The translations under genes were made by a program, and so were the position numbers. This document shows positions 1 through 5,078 of a DNA stretch of 5,185 bases, piece by piece. The DNA comes from Spirosoma fluviale (GTDB lineage: Bacteria > Bacteroidota > Bacteroidia > Cytophagales > Spirosomataceae): positions 1 to 5,185 of the forward strand of contig CAMARL010000145.1 in the NCBI GenBank assembly GCA_945860325.1. Reading direction: 5' to 3'. Below the pieces are notes generated by a model. The model was not told where the DNA came from. It worked only from the letters and a program-made list of their open reading frames with translations, and did not search any database. The first letter of the stretch is position 1. The number at the start of each line of letters is the position of its first letter.

Positions 1-343
1 TGGCTTTCACACTTCGAAATTGAATTCCGGAGTTGACAAAGCCCTCCGTTCCGGTCAATTTTATCTTCAGTTTCAAATAAAAATTATGGTAGATTTTTTT
101 AGCCACGAGGAAATTGTTGTGAGGAACTCTTGTGTCTAAGGACCCACCCACCAACATCCCATCCTGGATGCGCCAAGTTAAAGTGTCGCCTTCCCAGCCT
201 TTAAATGTTTTGCCATCAAATAATTTTTGTTTTTTGTTGGGCTTCGAATCTGGCCGTAGATTAGCACGATTAAATCCATATGTCGGGCTGATGGATATCC
301 ACAGCATAGCAATAATCAAGTAATTGTACATTTTCATTTTCAT
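1..343 (-). CDS. Exported DUF1080 / 3-keto-disaccharide hydrolase, N-terminal part (runs off left edge)
   Basis: Reading the minus strand from the ATG at 343 gives 114 open codons that leave the window without a stop, so this is the N-terminal part of a protein usually around 230-260 residues long. Residues 1 to about 23 form a signal peptide (MKMKMYNYLIIAMLWISISP, then TYG) with no lipobox cysteine, so export to the periplasm by signal peptidase I is expected. The mature part opens with the DUF1080 hallmark LFDGKTFKGWEGD, followed by WRIQDGMLVGGS, then a beta-rich stretch with LKLKIKLTGTEGFVNSGIQF. DUF1080 has a concanavalin-like, GH16-like fold, and members cleave 3-keto-glycosides. This fits the exported Gfo/Idh/MocA oxidoreductase at 3140-4540, which could supply the C3-oxidised substrate; that link is inference. 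In-frame ATGs at 337 and 331 are alternative starts. No Shine-Dalgarno site is visible. The family call is firm; the substrate is unknown. Confidence 0.9.
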   Translation of the reverse strand, partial: MKMKMYNYLIIAMLWISISPTYGFNRANLRPDSKPNKKQKLFDGKTFKGWEGDTLTWRIQDGMLVGGSLDTRVPHNNFLVAKKIYHNFYLKLKIKLTGTEGFVNSGIQFRSVKA

Positions 344-553
344 AGGTTTATAAAATCGTTTTAAATTTACGACTTTGTTTGAAATAGCCTAGGAATCAAA
401 ACGTTTCTTTGAAATTTGTCCCGAGAGTGACGGTTAAATACATGTAGGGTTTGGTCAAATAAATACGCTTTTTATCATCTGACGCGCGCCTTTAAAAATG
501 CCAAAATCCTGATAAAAATTTATGTGGGGCTTATCAAAAAACTAGCCCTTCAT

Positions 554-1573
554 TTATTCCAGCCCTGCGAATTTCTTCACTTTTTCCCACACAGCATCAT
601 GCACGGGAACACCTTTGATTAAATTCTCTTGCCTATTTCTGAGTGATCTTTCCCCGGGATAGAGAATTTCCCCTCCTTCGCCAACTGGGCTTGCCTGTCT
701 TAATTGGTCAATCGTCTGTTTCAACGCTTGGTCCACAAACGGCTGATCATTCATTTTTAATGGGTCAATCGCGATGAAAACTTGGGAACAACCCCCACAA
801 TTTCCATATCCATATTGGTCAATGGCCGCCGTTGTTTTTCCATTGGATAAAAGACTGGCTAATAGGTCTAACATGATGGCAAAGCTCGACCCTTTCCAAT
901 AACCGGTCGGCAATATACGTCTCGTTTTTTCTATCTCTCCGGGGTCATCGGTCAACAAGCCCTCCGAATCAAAGCCGCCAGGATAAGGAAGTTTATCGTG
1001 ATTTAATCGTGTATGTTCTAATTTTCCATACGAATATAGAGACATAGCCATATCCAAAACCACATGACCTTCCTGCCTCGGAATTGCCATGACAAATGGA
1101 TTATTGCCAATGCTGGCAGAAGTCGCACCCCAAGCGGGCATACACGATTCCGTATTGGTCCAACAAATTCCGATCATGCCTTGGTTTGCGGCGTGCCAAC
1201 CGTATGTTCCGCCGCGCATCCAATGTGTTGTATTGTTCAAGGAGACCAATCCCAAACCTGTGGATTTTGCTATGTCAATCGCGCGATCCATCGCAAAAAA
1301 AGCATTGGTTACGCCCGGCGCCAAGTTGCCATTGTAAATTTCAATGGATCCCAATTGTTGCTCAAGGGTCGGCCTAGCACCCAATTTCACCCATCCATTT
1401 TCTATAAAATTGATAAAGCGTTCCACCCGATTTAAGCCATGGGAAAATATGCCATCGCAACTTGTTTCTGCATGCGTCCGAGCACAAATTTCAGCTTGAT
1501 CTTCGGACATTCCCGCGCGGATAAAGGCTTTTTTTATCGTAGATTTTAATTCTTCAAATTTGATTCTTTGCAT
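554..1573 (-). CDS. yiaK: 2,3-diketo-L-gulonate reductase (YiaK/DlgD-type, malate/L-lactate dehydrogenase family)
   Basis: This 339-residue cytoplasmic NAD(P)H-dependent oxidoreductase belongs to the Ldh_2 (malate/L-lactate dehydrogenase 2) family, which is unrelated to Rossmann-fold dehydrogenases. It closely resembles E. coli YiaK as I recall it: the FSHGLNR motif (His45, equivalent to proposed catalytic His44), HWMRGG at 117-122 followed by TYGWHAA, GICWTN, MPAWGA, IGNNP at 155-159, DMAMS, and RRILPTGYWKG ending near 228. YiaK reduces 2,3-diketo-L-gulonate to 3-keto-L-gulonate in ascorbate/pentulose breakdown. The open frame extends upstream to a TTG at 1591, but the ATG at 1573 starts MQRIKFEEL, which aligns with the YiaK N-terminus, so it is preferred. 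The gene lies 119 bases after the ChaN-like gene and has a 15-bp inverted repeat 20 bases before its start. No partner kinase, transporter or UlaD-like decarboxylase is in the window, so the physiological substrate could be a related 2-keto acid. Length is normal and all visible motifs are intact. Confidence 0.9.
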   Translation of the reverse strand: MQRIKFEELKSTIKKAFIRAGMSEDQAEICARTHAETSCDGIFSHGLNRVERFINFIENGWVKLGARPTLEQQLGSIEIYNGNLAPGVTNAFFAMDRAIDIAKSTGLGLVSLNNTTHWMRGGTYGWHAANQGMIGICWTNTESCMPAWGATSASIGNNPFVMAIPRQEGHVVLDMAMSLYSYGKLEHTRLNHDKLPYPGGFDSEGLLTDDPGEIEKTRRILPTGYWKGSSFAIMLDLLASLLSNGKTTAAIDQYGYGNCGGCSQVFIAIDPLKMNDQPFVDQALKQTIDQLRQASPVGEGGEILYPGERSLRNRQENLIKGVPVHDAVWEKVKKFAGLE

Positions 1574-1593
1574 TGAACGAGACTGTAGCAAGC

Positions 1594-1625
1594 AGCTTTA
1601 CTAAATTTGGAAATTTAGTAAAGCT
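1594..1625. repeat. Perfect 15-bp inverted repeat with 2-base spacer in the yiaK leader
   Basis: The arms AGCTTTACTAAATTT (1594-1608) and AAATTTAGTAAAGCT (1611-1625) are exact reverse complements separated by GG. The repeat lies 20 bases upstream of the yiaK ATG, between it and the ChaN-like gene. Neither strand has a T-run directly after the hairpin (AAAGAGAAAA on plus, GCTTGCTACAG on minus), so it is not a canonical intrinsic terminator. It could be an operator for a dimeric repressor or a 5'-leader stem-loop acting on yiaK translation or mRNA stability. The repeat itself is certain; its role is inferred. Confidence 0.75.
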
Positions 1626-1656
1626 AAAGAGAAAAAAATAAATACGAAACGAAGAG

Positions 1657-1674
1657 TGATCGAGTACTTGATCA
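1657..1674. repeat. 18-bp near-palindrome between chaN-like gene and yiaK
   Basis: TGATCGAGTACTTGATCA is a dyad around AGTACT with a single mismatched pair (G opposite T). It lies 19 bases after the stop of the ChaN-like gene and about 85 bases before the yiaK start. No T-run follows on the minus strand, which argues against a terminator. An operator-like site for yiaK is possible, but only the symmetry supports this. Confidence 0.4.
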
Positions 1675-1692
1675 TTTCAAATATTCTAAAAT

Positions 1693-2550
1693 TTAATAGG
1701 TGGGTGTCATGTCGCTTTCCACACAAATGATGTAGTCGGCTTTTCCTACATGTTCCGGCAAAAGGGATTGAATATCTTCTTGGCTGACAGTCGCGATGGT
1801 AGCGATTTTCACATTAGGGTTTGACTTTTTTAGGTACCAAGAAATGCCTTCAAAATATTCAGAATGGTAAGAGCCATTGTAATGAATAAATAGGCCCCCT
1901 GGCTTTTGATTTTGAAAAATAAAATGGGCCATTGTCGCATCCTTAATCGCTTGGGCTTTGGCCATATTTGGCATTTTATGCTCCTCCATCATCTTGAGCA
2001 TCTTGACATAACTGGGTAGCTCAGCGTCGTACAAAATAGGCAAAGGTGCAATCCACATTTTTTCTTCCGCGGTCAATTTATCCAGACTTTCAAAACCCCC
2101 TTTGGAGACAAGACTTGCATATTTACGCGGAATGTTTGTGGCTATAAATTGGAGCTTATTTTCTTTGGCTAAATTAACAAGAGGAGCATAATCCGTTTTA
2201 TAGTTTTTCCAAAGTCGGGCCGTTGAATCCAAACCCTTTTCCGTCATTTTTCCATTCAAGTACAGATTTAAAGCTGGCTGATTATCCTGTTCAAACATCT
2301 CAGCGCCTAAAACTAATTCGCGGGCCGACAAACATGATTTGGTGATTTCCAACTCTAGCCAATGGCTAATCGGGTTATTATGTAATTCTCCGACCAATAC
2401 CACATCTTGCTTAATGAGCGTTTTAATCATTTTGCTATAGGCCAATTTCTTGCCCTTCGCATTATACAGAATATAAGCGGGCTTGTTTTGAGCCGTCAAC
2501 AAATAGGGCATAAGCGCTCCTAAAACAATGATCAATAAGAATTTTCTCAT
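1693..2550 (-). CDS. Exported ChaN-like protein (haem-binding uptake, Tiki superfamily)
   Basis: This 285-residue protein begins with a clear signal peptide (residues 1-20, MRKFLLIIVLGALMPYLLTA, then Q). It has no lipobox cysteine, unlike several ChaN lipoproteins, so a soluble periplasmic protein is expected. ChaN/Tiki-superfamily motifs follow in order: VLVGELHNNP at about 51-60 (Glu55, His57) with His63 behind it, GAEMFEQD at 82-89, NIPRKYA at 139-145, AQAIKDATMA at 199-208, and HYNGSYHSEYFEGI at 223-236. Campylobacter ChaN binds haem in an iron-regulated system, while Tiki and EreA relatives are putative or proven hydrolases using similar Glu/His motifs. Here either haem handling or a metal-dependent hydrolase role is possible. 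No TonB receptor or haem transporter lies nearby to decide. The ATG at 2550 is followed directly by the signal peptide, so the start is well supported. The gene looks intact and is probably transcribed on its own from the 2551-2650 region. Confidence 0.85.
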   Translation of the reverse strand: MRKFLLIIVLGALMPYLLTAQNKPAYILYNAKGKKLAYSKMIKTLIKQDVVLVGELHNNPISHWLELEITKSCLSARELVLGAEMFEQDNQPALNLYLNGKMTEKGLDSTARLWKNYKTDYAPLVNLAKENKLQFIATNIPRKYASLVSKGGFESLDKLTAEEKMWIAPLPILYDAELPSYVKMLKMMEEHKMPNMAKAQAIKDATMAHFIFQNQKPGGLFIHYNGSYHSEYFEGISWYLKKSNPNVKIATIATVSQEDIQSLLPEHVGKADYIICVESDMTPTY

Positions 2551-2701
2551 GGCCTAAATTTCATATCGGGTAAAAATAGTAAAAATTAGGCTTTTATCAG
2601 AACGGGGATAATATCAATGAAGAATGGCTTAAAATCTATCCAAACAAGACTAATCCAATCAAAGTTGTCATCTTTTAAGTTCATTCATCCTTTCTTCCAT
2701 G

Positions 2702-2797
2702 ATGAACAAAAAATTGCGCTCCAGGATTCCAGGAGACGACTTTGTGTGGAACATCAGCTTAAACTACTTGTTTAATAAGCAGTTGAAACGCATTTAA
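2702..2797 (+). pseudogene. Possible C-terminal remnant of an outer-membrane beta-barrel protein
   Basis: A 31-codon plus-strand reading starts at the ATG at 2702 (open back to 2654) and ends with TAA at 2795-2797. It contains RIPGDDFVWNISLNYLFNKQ. The alternating pattern F-V-W-N-I-S-L-N-Y-L-F resembles the last strand of an outer-membrane barrel, and a plus-strand hairpin followed by a T-run lies 25 bases later, as expected for the 3' end of a gene. A stop at 2651-2653 and the ChaN-like gene further left remove any longer upstream part. It may be a deletion remnant or pure coincidence; I cannot name the parent family. Confidence 0.3.
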
Positions 2798-2821
2798 TTA
2801 CGCGCTTTTAAACTGGAATTT

Positions 2822-2854
2822 CGGCTAATATTTATTTTATCTTAGCCGGTTTTT
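2822..2854 (+). terminator. Hairpin followed by T-run, plus-strand orientation
   Basis: CGGCTAA (2822-2828) and TTAGCCG (2842-2848) form a perfect 7-bp stem with a 13-base loop, followed on the plus strand by GTTTTTCTT. It would terminate plus-strand transcription, for which the only candidate is the short remnant at 2702-2797. It also overlaps the stop of the minus-strand PorP/SprF fragment, where the same stem lacks a T-run. The large loop lowers confidence. Confidence 0.45.
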
Positions 2855-3080
2855 CTTCCTTGTTGTTTTTATCCTTCAAAATAAAAAACCGTAGCGCCAA
2901 CTCATGCGTCTGATTGCTCACTTTACTAATTGCGCTCGTTGGCATTTCATAAACATATCCGATGTAGGTTCTTTTGGTCGCTTGGACGCCTAAGCGAATA
3001 CCCCAACTTTCTTGATGTCGGTAGTTTAATCCTACGTCAAGTGAGCCGCGCAGGTTGGCTTTTATTTGTAAAAAGAACAA
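2832..3080 (-). pseudogene. C-terminal fragment of a PorP/SprF-family type IX secretion protein
   Basis: The minus-strand frame encodes about 80 residues that match the end of PorP/SprF proteins: LDVGLNYRHQESWGIRLGVQ, then IGYVYEMPTSAI, and finally the hallmark THELALRFFI that closes the barrel. PorP/SprF proteins are roughly 300-residue outer-membrane components tied to type IX secretion and gliding, and often occur as many paralogues beside adhesin genes. Here about the first three quarters are missing. The frame is open upstream only to a stop at 3099-3101. The sole start available is a TTG at 3080 inside the stem of the preceding gene's terminator, with no ribosome-binding context and no signal peptide. 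It is therefore best read as a 5'-deleted pseudogene joined directly to the oxidoreductase terminator. A lysine-rich tail (KDKNNKEEKPAKIK) follows the last strand. Codons remain undamaged, which suggests recent truncation. Confidence 0.75.
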
Positions 3081-3100
3081 GAGCTTTAAAGCCCTTGTTC
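3070..3100 (-). terminator. Strong intrinsic terminator of the Gfo/Idh/MocA gene
   Basis: Read on the minus strand, two 13-base arms (3100-3088, GAACAAGGGCTTT; 3087-3075, AAAGCTCTTGTTC) pair throughout with only one G-U wobble, and the central TTTAAA serves as the loop. TTTTT (3074-3070) follows at once. It sits 40 bases after the stop codon at 3140, the ideal place to end the oxidoreductase transcript and insulate the genes to its left. Confidence 0.85.
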
Positions 3101-3139
3101 ATTACCTATCAAGATTACCTATTGAAAAAGGAAGATCCC

Positions 3140-4540
3140 TTACTTCAACAATTTCATTTTAATGGGATCCCAATGAATGATTTTCTTAGAGAAATAACTT
3201 TCGTTACAAGCCAAAGCAGGTGCCGCAGCTCTAAATCCAAAAGTGGCATCTTCTACAACGGCTTTCCCTGTTCTGATCGCATCAAAGAAATTAGTAAAGT
3301 GATCTAAATGTTCGTTGTAGCCTGTCGGTGGTTTGAACGTAACATCCTCTTTCAATGGACGCTTTTTCTGTGCTTCGGTCCATTTCGCATCGTATTCCTT
3401 TTGCATTTCCTCTTGCATGCTTTTGGAGAATGTAAATACGGAATCATATCCACCAAAGCCTGGGGCTTCTGGTAAAATACTATGCTTGATCGAGATGTTA
3501 TTTCCTTTGACATCCATCACCCCTTCGGAGCCGATAAACCGGGTAACTTCTTGGCCACCTGTTCCACTAATAAAGTTTACCTGAAGCGTTAGTTGGAATG
3601 CCGGATGTTCAGCCGTATCTCCATATTGCATCGTTCCCGCCATCACATCAGGTAGATTTCTTCCATCTTTCCAGTGACTGAATTGGCCTGTGCTGACAAT
3701 GGTCCGAGGTCCTAATGAATTGGTTACAAAATGCGTTCCACTCAATAAGTGAATAAATAAGTCGCCGGCCACACCCGTTCCTACTTCTTTAAATGCTCTC
3801 CACCAGAAGAATTTCTTGGCGTCAAATTCCATTTTACCCGTTGCTTCCACAAAGCGATCCCAGTCGGTCGACATAGCACTAGCGTCTTTTGGTATGGTAT
3901 ATTCCCAAGCGCCGATGGAGCTTTGTCGGTCATACACGGCATTCACCATGTTTAATTTACCTATTTCTCCGGCGGCCAATAATTCCTTCGCTTTTGCTAA
4001 GCCGAGGCTACTGACACGCTGGGAGCCTACTTGCAATACTTTGTTTGAATTTTTTTGCGCCTGAATGACTTTATATCCTTCGTCTATTTTATAGACCATG
4101 GGCTTTTCCACGTAGACGTGTTTTCCTTTGGCCAACGCATCCAAGGTAATTCGGCAATGCCAAACGTCCGTAGTCGCGATGATCACCGCGTCGATATCCG
4201 CACGGTCTAATAATTCCTTATAATTTCGGGTGGTGTAAAGGTCTTTACCATATAATTCTTTGGCATTTTCAATGCGTCCTGTATACAGATCACAAATACC
4301 GGCTAGTTCAACACCCGGAACTTTCAGGGCGGTCGCTAAATCGAAGTGTCCTTGAACCCCAAAACCGATTACTCCTAATCTAATTTTTTCGCCCACTGAA
4401 ACGCGCTTTTCATACAGCATAATTCGCTCCTCGGATTTTTGTTGGGCTGCTAAGGAAGACAATGGGAAGGCGGCGCTTGCCACGCCTAAGGCTCCTATCT
4501 GTTGCAAAAACTTTTTGCGTGATGATTGATTTTCTTTCAT
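3140..4540 (-). CDS. Exported Gfo/Idh/MocA-family oxidoreductase with Tat-like signal
   Basis: This is a 466-residue NAD(P)-dependent sugar oxidoreductase. Residues 8-12 (RKKFL, preceded by SS) and a hydrophobic stretch to about residue 32 ending LAAQQ form a twin-arginine-like export signal, with Lys instead of the second Arg. The Rossmann domain follows, with LGVIGFGVQG (GFGVQG at 59-64) and the acidic residue of GICD near 84. KHVYVEKP brings the catalytic-type Lys of the EKP motif (145-147). The C-terminal domain carries WWRAFKEVGTGVAGDLFIH, giving the GD (259-260) and His264 of the active site. Large exported members of this family in Bacteroidota oxidise or reduce sugars and glycosides, some at C3 alongside DUF1080 enzymes, one of which begins at 343. 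The frame extends to a TTG at 4561, but the ATG at 4540 gives the standard signal and is preferred. The gene is monocistronic: a terminator follows and a divergent gene lies upstream. The exact substrate cannot be told. Confidence 0.9.
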   Translation of the reverse strand: MKENQSSRKKFLQQIGALGVASAAFPLSSLAAQQKSEERIMLYEKRVSVGEKIRLGVIGFGVQGHFDLATALKVPGVELAGICDLYTGRIENAKELYGKDLYTTRNYKELLDRADIDAVIIATTDVWHCRITLDALAKGKHVYVEKPMVYKIDEGYKVIQAQKNSNKVLQVGSQRVSSLGLAKAKELLAAGEIGKLNMVNAVYDRQSSIGAWEYTIPKDASAMSTDWDRFVEATGKMEFDAKKFFWWRAFKEVGTGVAGDLFIHLLSGTHFVTNSLGPRTIVSTGQFSHWKDGRNLPDVMAGTMQYGDTAEHPAFQLTLQVNFISGTGGQEVTRFIGSEGVMDVKGNNISIKHSILPEAPGFGGYDSVFTFSKSMQEEMQKEYDAKWTEAQKKRPLKEDVTFKPPTGYNEHLDHFTNFFDAIRTGKAVVEDATFGFRAAAPALACNESYFSKKIIHWDPIKMKLLK

Positions 4541-4695
4541 AAGTTTAGATTTGTAGGCCAATTTAATATAAAATTTCTAGAGACCATTCATTTAGGTTTA
4601 CAAAGGTCTAAGTATGCCTATAGATAAAGTCAGACGATCGCTCTCTTTTCAACAGAAAATCACCGCTATTTCTTTAAAAAGAGGCAGTAATTTCT

Positions 4696-4732
4696 CTCGT
4701 ATTTGCCATTAAAATAAGGTCCTAAATACGAG
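4696..4732. repeat. 9-bp inverted repeat with 19-base spacer
   Basis: CTCGTATTT (4696-4704) and AAATACGAG (4724-4732) are exact reverse complements with 19 bases between them. No T-run follows on either strand, so it is not a terminator. It lies about 95 bases upstream of the small acidic gene and could be a paired regulator site. The function is unknown. Confidence 0.45.
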
Positions 4733-4744
4733 GAAAATGAATTC

Positions 4745-4762
4745 AAAATTGTTAACAATTTT
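4745..4762. promoter_or_regulatory. Perfect 18-bp palindrome, operator-like
   Basis: AAAATTGTTAACAATTTT is identical to its own reverse complement and is centred on GTTAAC, 64 bases before the ATG at 4827. The TTGTTAACAA core has the form of a binding site for a dimeric helix-turn-helix regulator. A few Ts follow on the plus strand, but the stem is too AT-rich and loop-poor to be a convincing terminator, and no gene precedes it on that strand. The symmetry is certain; the operator role is inference. Confidence 0.4.
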
Positions 4763-4799
4763 TTAATATTATTGTATCCTTAAGGTTCAAAAAATAAGG

Positions 4800-4807
4800 T
4801 ATATTTA
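4800..4807 (+). promoter_or_regulatory. Candidate -7 promoter element of the small acidic gene
   Basis: TATATTTA matches the Bacteroidota -7 consensus TAnnTTTG at seven of eight positions and ends 19 bases before the ATG at 4827, implying a short A-rich leader (GTAAAAAATAACAACC). No well-spaced -33 TTTG is present; the nearest, ATTG at 4771-4774, is a few bases too far. Treat as tentative. Confidence 0.3.
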
Positions 4808-4826
4808 AGTGTAAAAAATAACAACC

Positions 4827-5078
4827 ATGCTATCAATCAACACTTTAACAGAAGCCCAAAAAAACGTGATCAAAAATGAATATCGCGTTCATTTAAATTC
4901 GTCAAAATCTATTTTTGACGTGGATTATATCGTCGATGAAATTTTCGATACTTGTGTCATGAATCATTCGATTTTTGATTTATCTCAAGATAATGAAGCA
5001 GGCGATTTAGCTACGAGTTATTATCAATTGGTCTACGATTTTTTAGAAGAGTTATCTGAATTAGAAGAGGTCGCTTAA
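4827..5078 (+). CDS. Small, highly acidic hypothetical protein
   Basis: This 83-residue protein is not one I recognise. It has no signal peptide, membrane segment or obvious metal-binding motif, so a cytoplasmic location is likely. By my count it has 17 Asp/Glu against 4 Lys/Arg, with acidic clusters at FDVDYIVDEIFD (about 30-41) and at the C-terminus (YDFLEELSELEEVA). The pattern of hydrophobic and acidic residues suggests mostly helix, ending in an amphipathic segment. The start is supported by the A-rich leader AAAAAATAACAACC, typical of Bacteroidota genes without a Shine-Dalgarno site, and by a candidate -7 box upstream. Codon use looks like that of its neighbours, and the overlapping minus-strand frames offer no better gene. 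It is transcribed away from the oxidoreductase and stands alone. Very acidic small proteins can be regulators, DNA mimics or lineage-specific housekeeping proteins; nothing here decides between these. Confidence 0.75.
   Translation: MLSINTLTEAQKNVIKNEYRVHLNSSKSIFDVDYIVDEIFDTCVMNHSIFDLSQDNEAGDLATSYYQLVYDFLEELSELEEVA

Larger units (their letters stand above)
4541..4826. other. Divergent intergenic region between the oxidoreductase and the small acidic gene
   Basis: These 286 bases must hold promoters for both flanking genes. On the minus strand, GACCTTTG (4608-4601) is one base from the Bacteroidota -7 consensus TAnnTTTG and lies about 60 bases before the oxidoreductase start, but I see no clear TTTG at the -33 position. 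AGACC (4581-4585) and GGTCT (4605-4609) form a small inverted pair around it. The right half contains an inverted repeat, a palindrome and an exact 10-base repeat AAAATAAGGT at 4711-4720 and 4791-4800. A 32-codon open reading from 4614 is not convincing as a gene. Confidence 0.5.

Noticed and set aside
132..323. 63-residue plus-strand open frame
   Set aside because: It lies opposite the DUF1080 coding sequence, which has a signal peptide and strong family motifs; the plus-strand translation has no such features.
497..552. Terminator for yiaK (GGGCT/AGCCC stem and TGATAA/TTATCA stem on the minus strand)
   Set aside because: Both stems are short with long loops, they overlap each other, and no T-run follows directly; too weak to annotate.
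1064..1435. Three overlapping plus-strand open frames (82-123 residues)
   Set aside because: All lie antisense to the well-conserved middle of yiaK and show no protein-like composition.
1602..1609. TAAATTTG, a perfect match to the Bacteroidota -7 consensus on the plus strand
   Set aside because: It falls inside the 15-bp inverted repeat, has no -33 partner, and points into antisense of the chaN-like gene with no plus-strand gene to serve.
2930..3307. 125-residue plus-strand open frame
   Set aside because: It runs across the PorP/SprF fragment, the oxidoreductase terminator and the 3' end of the oxidoreductase gene, so it is a chance antisense frame.
3333..4064. Two plus-strand open frames of 82-83 residues
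   Set aside because: Both are antisense shadows inside the Gfo/Idh/MocA gene.
4614..4712. Short plus-strand open reading of 32 codons (begins MPIDKVRR)
   Set aside because: It has no recognisable similarity or promoter of its own and lies within the divergent regulatory region; length is within chance expectation.
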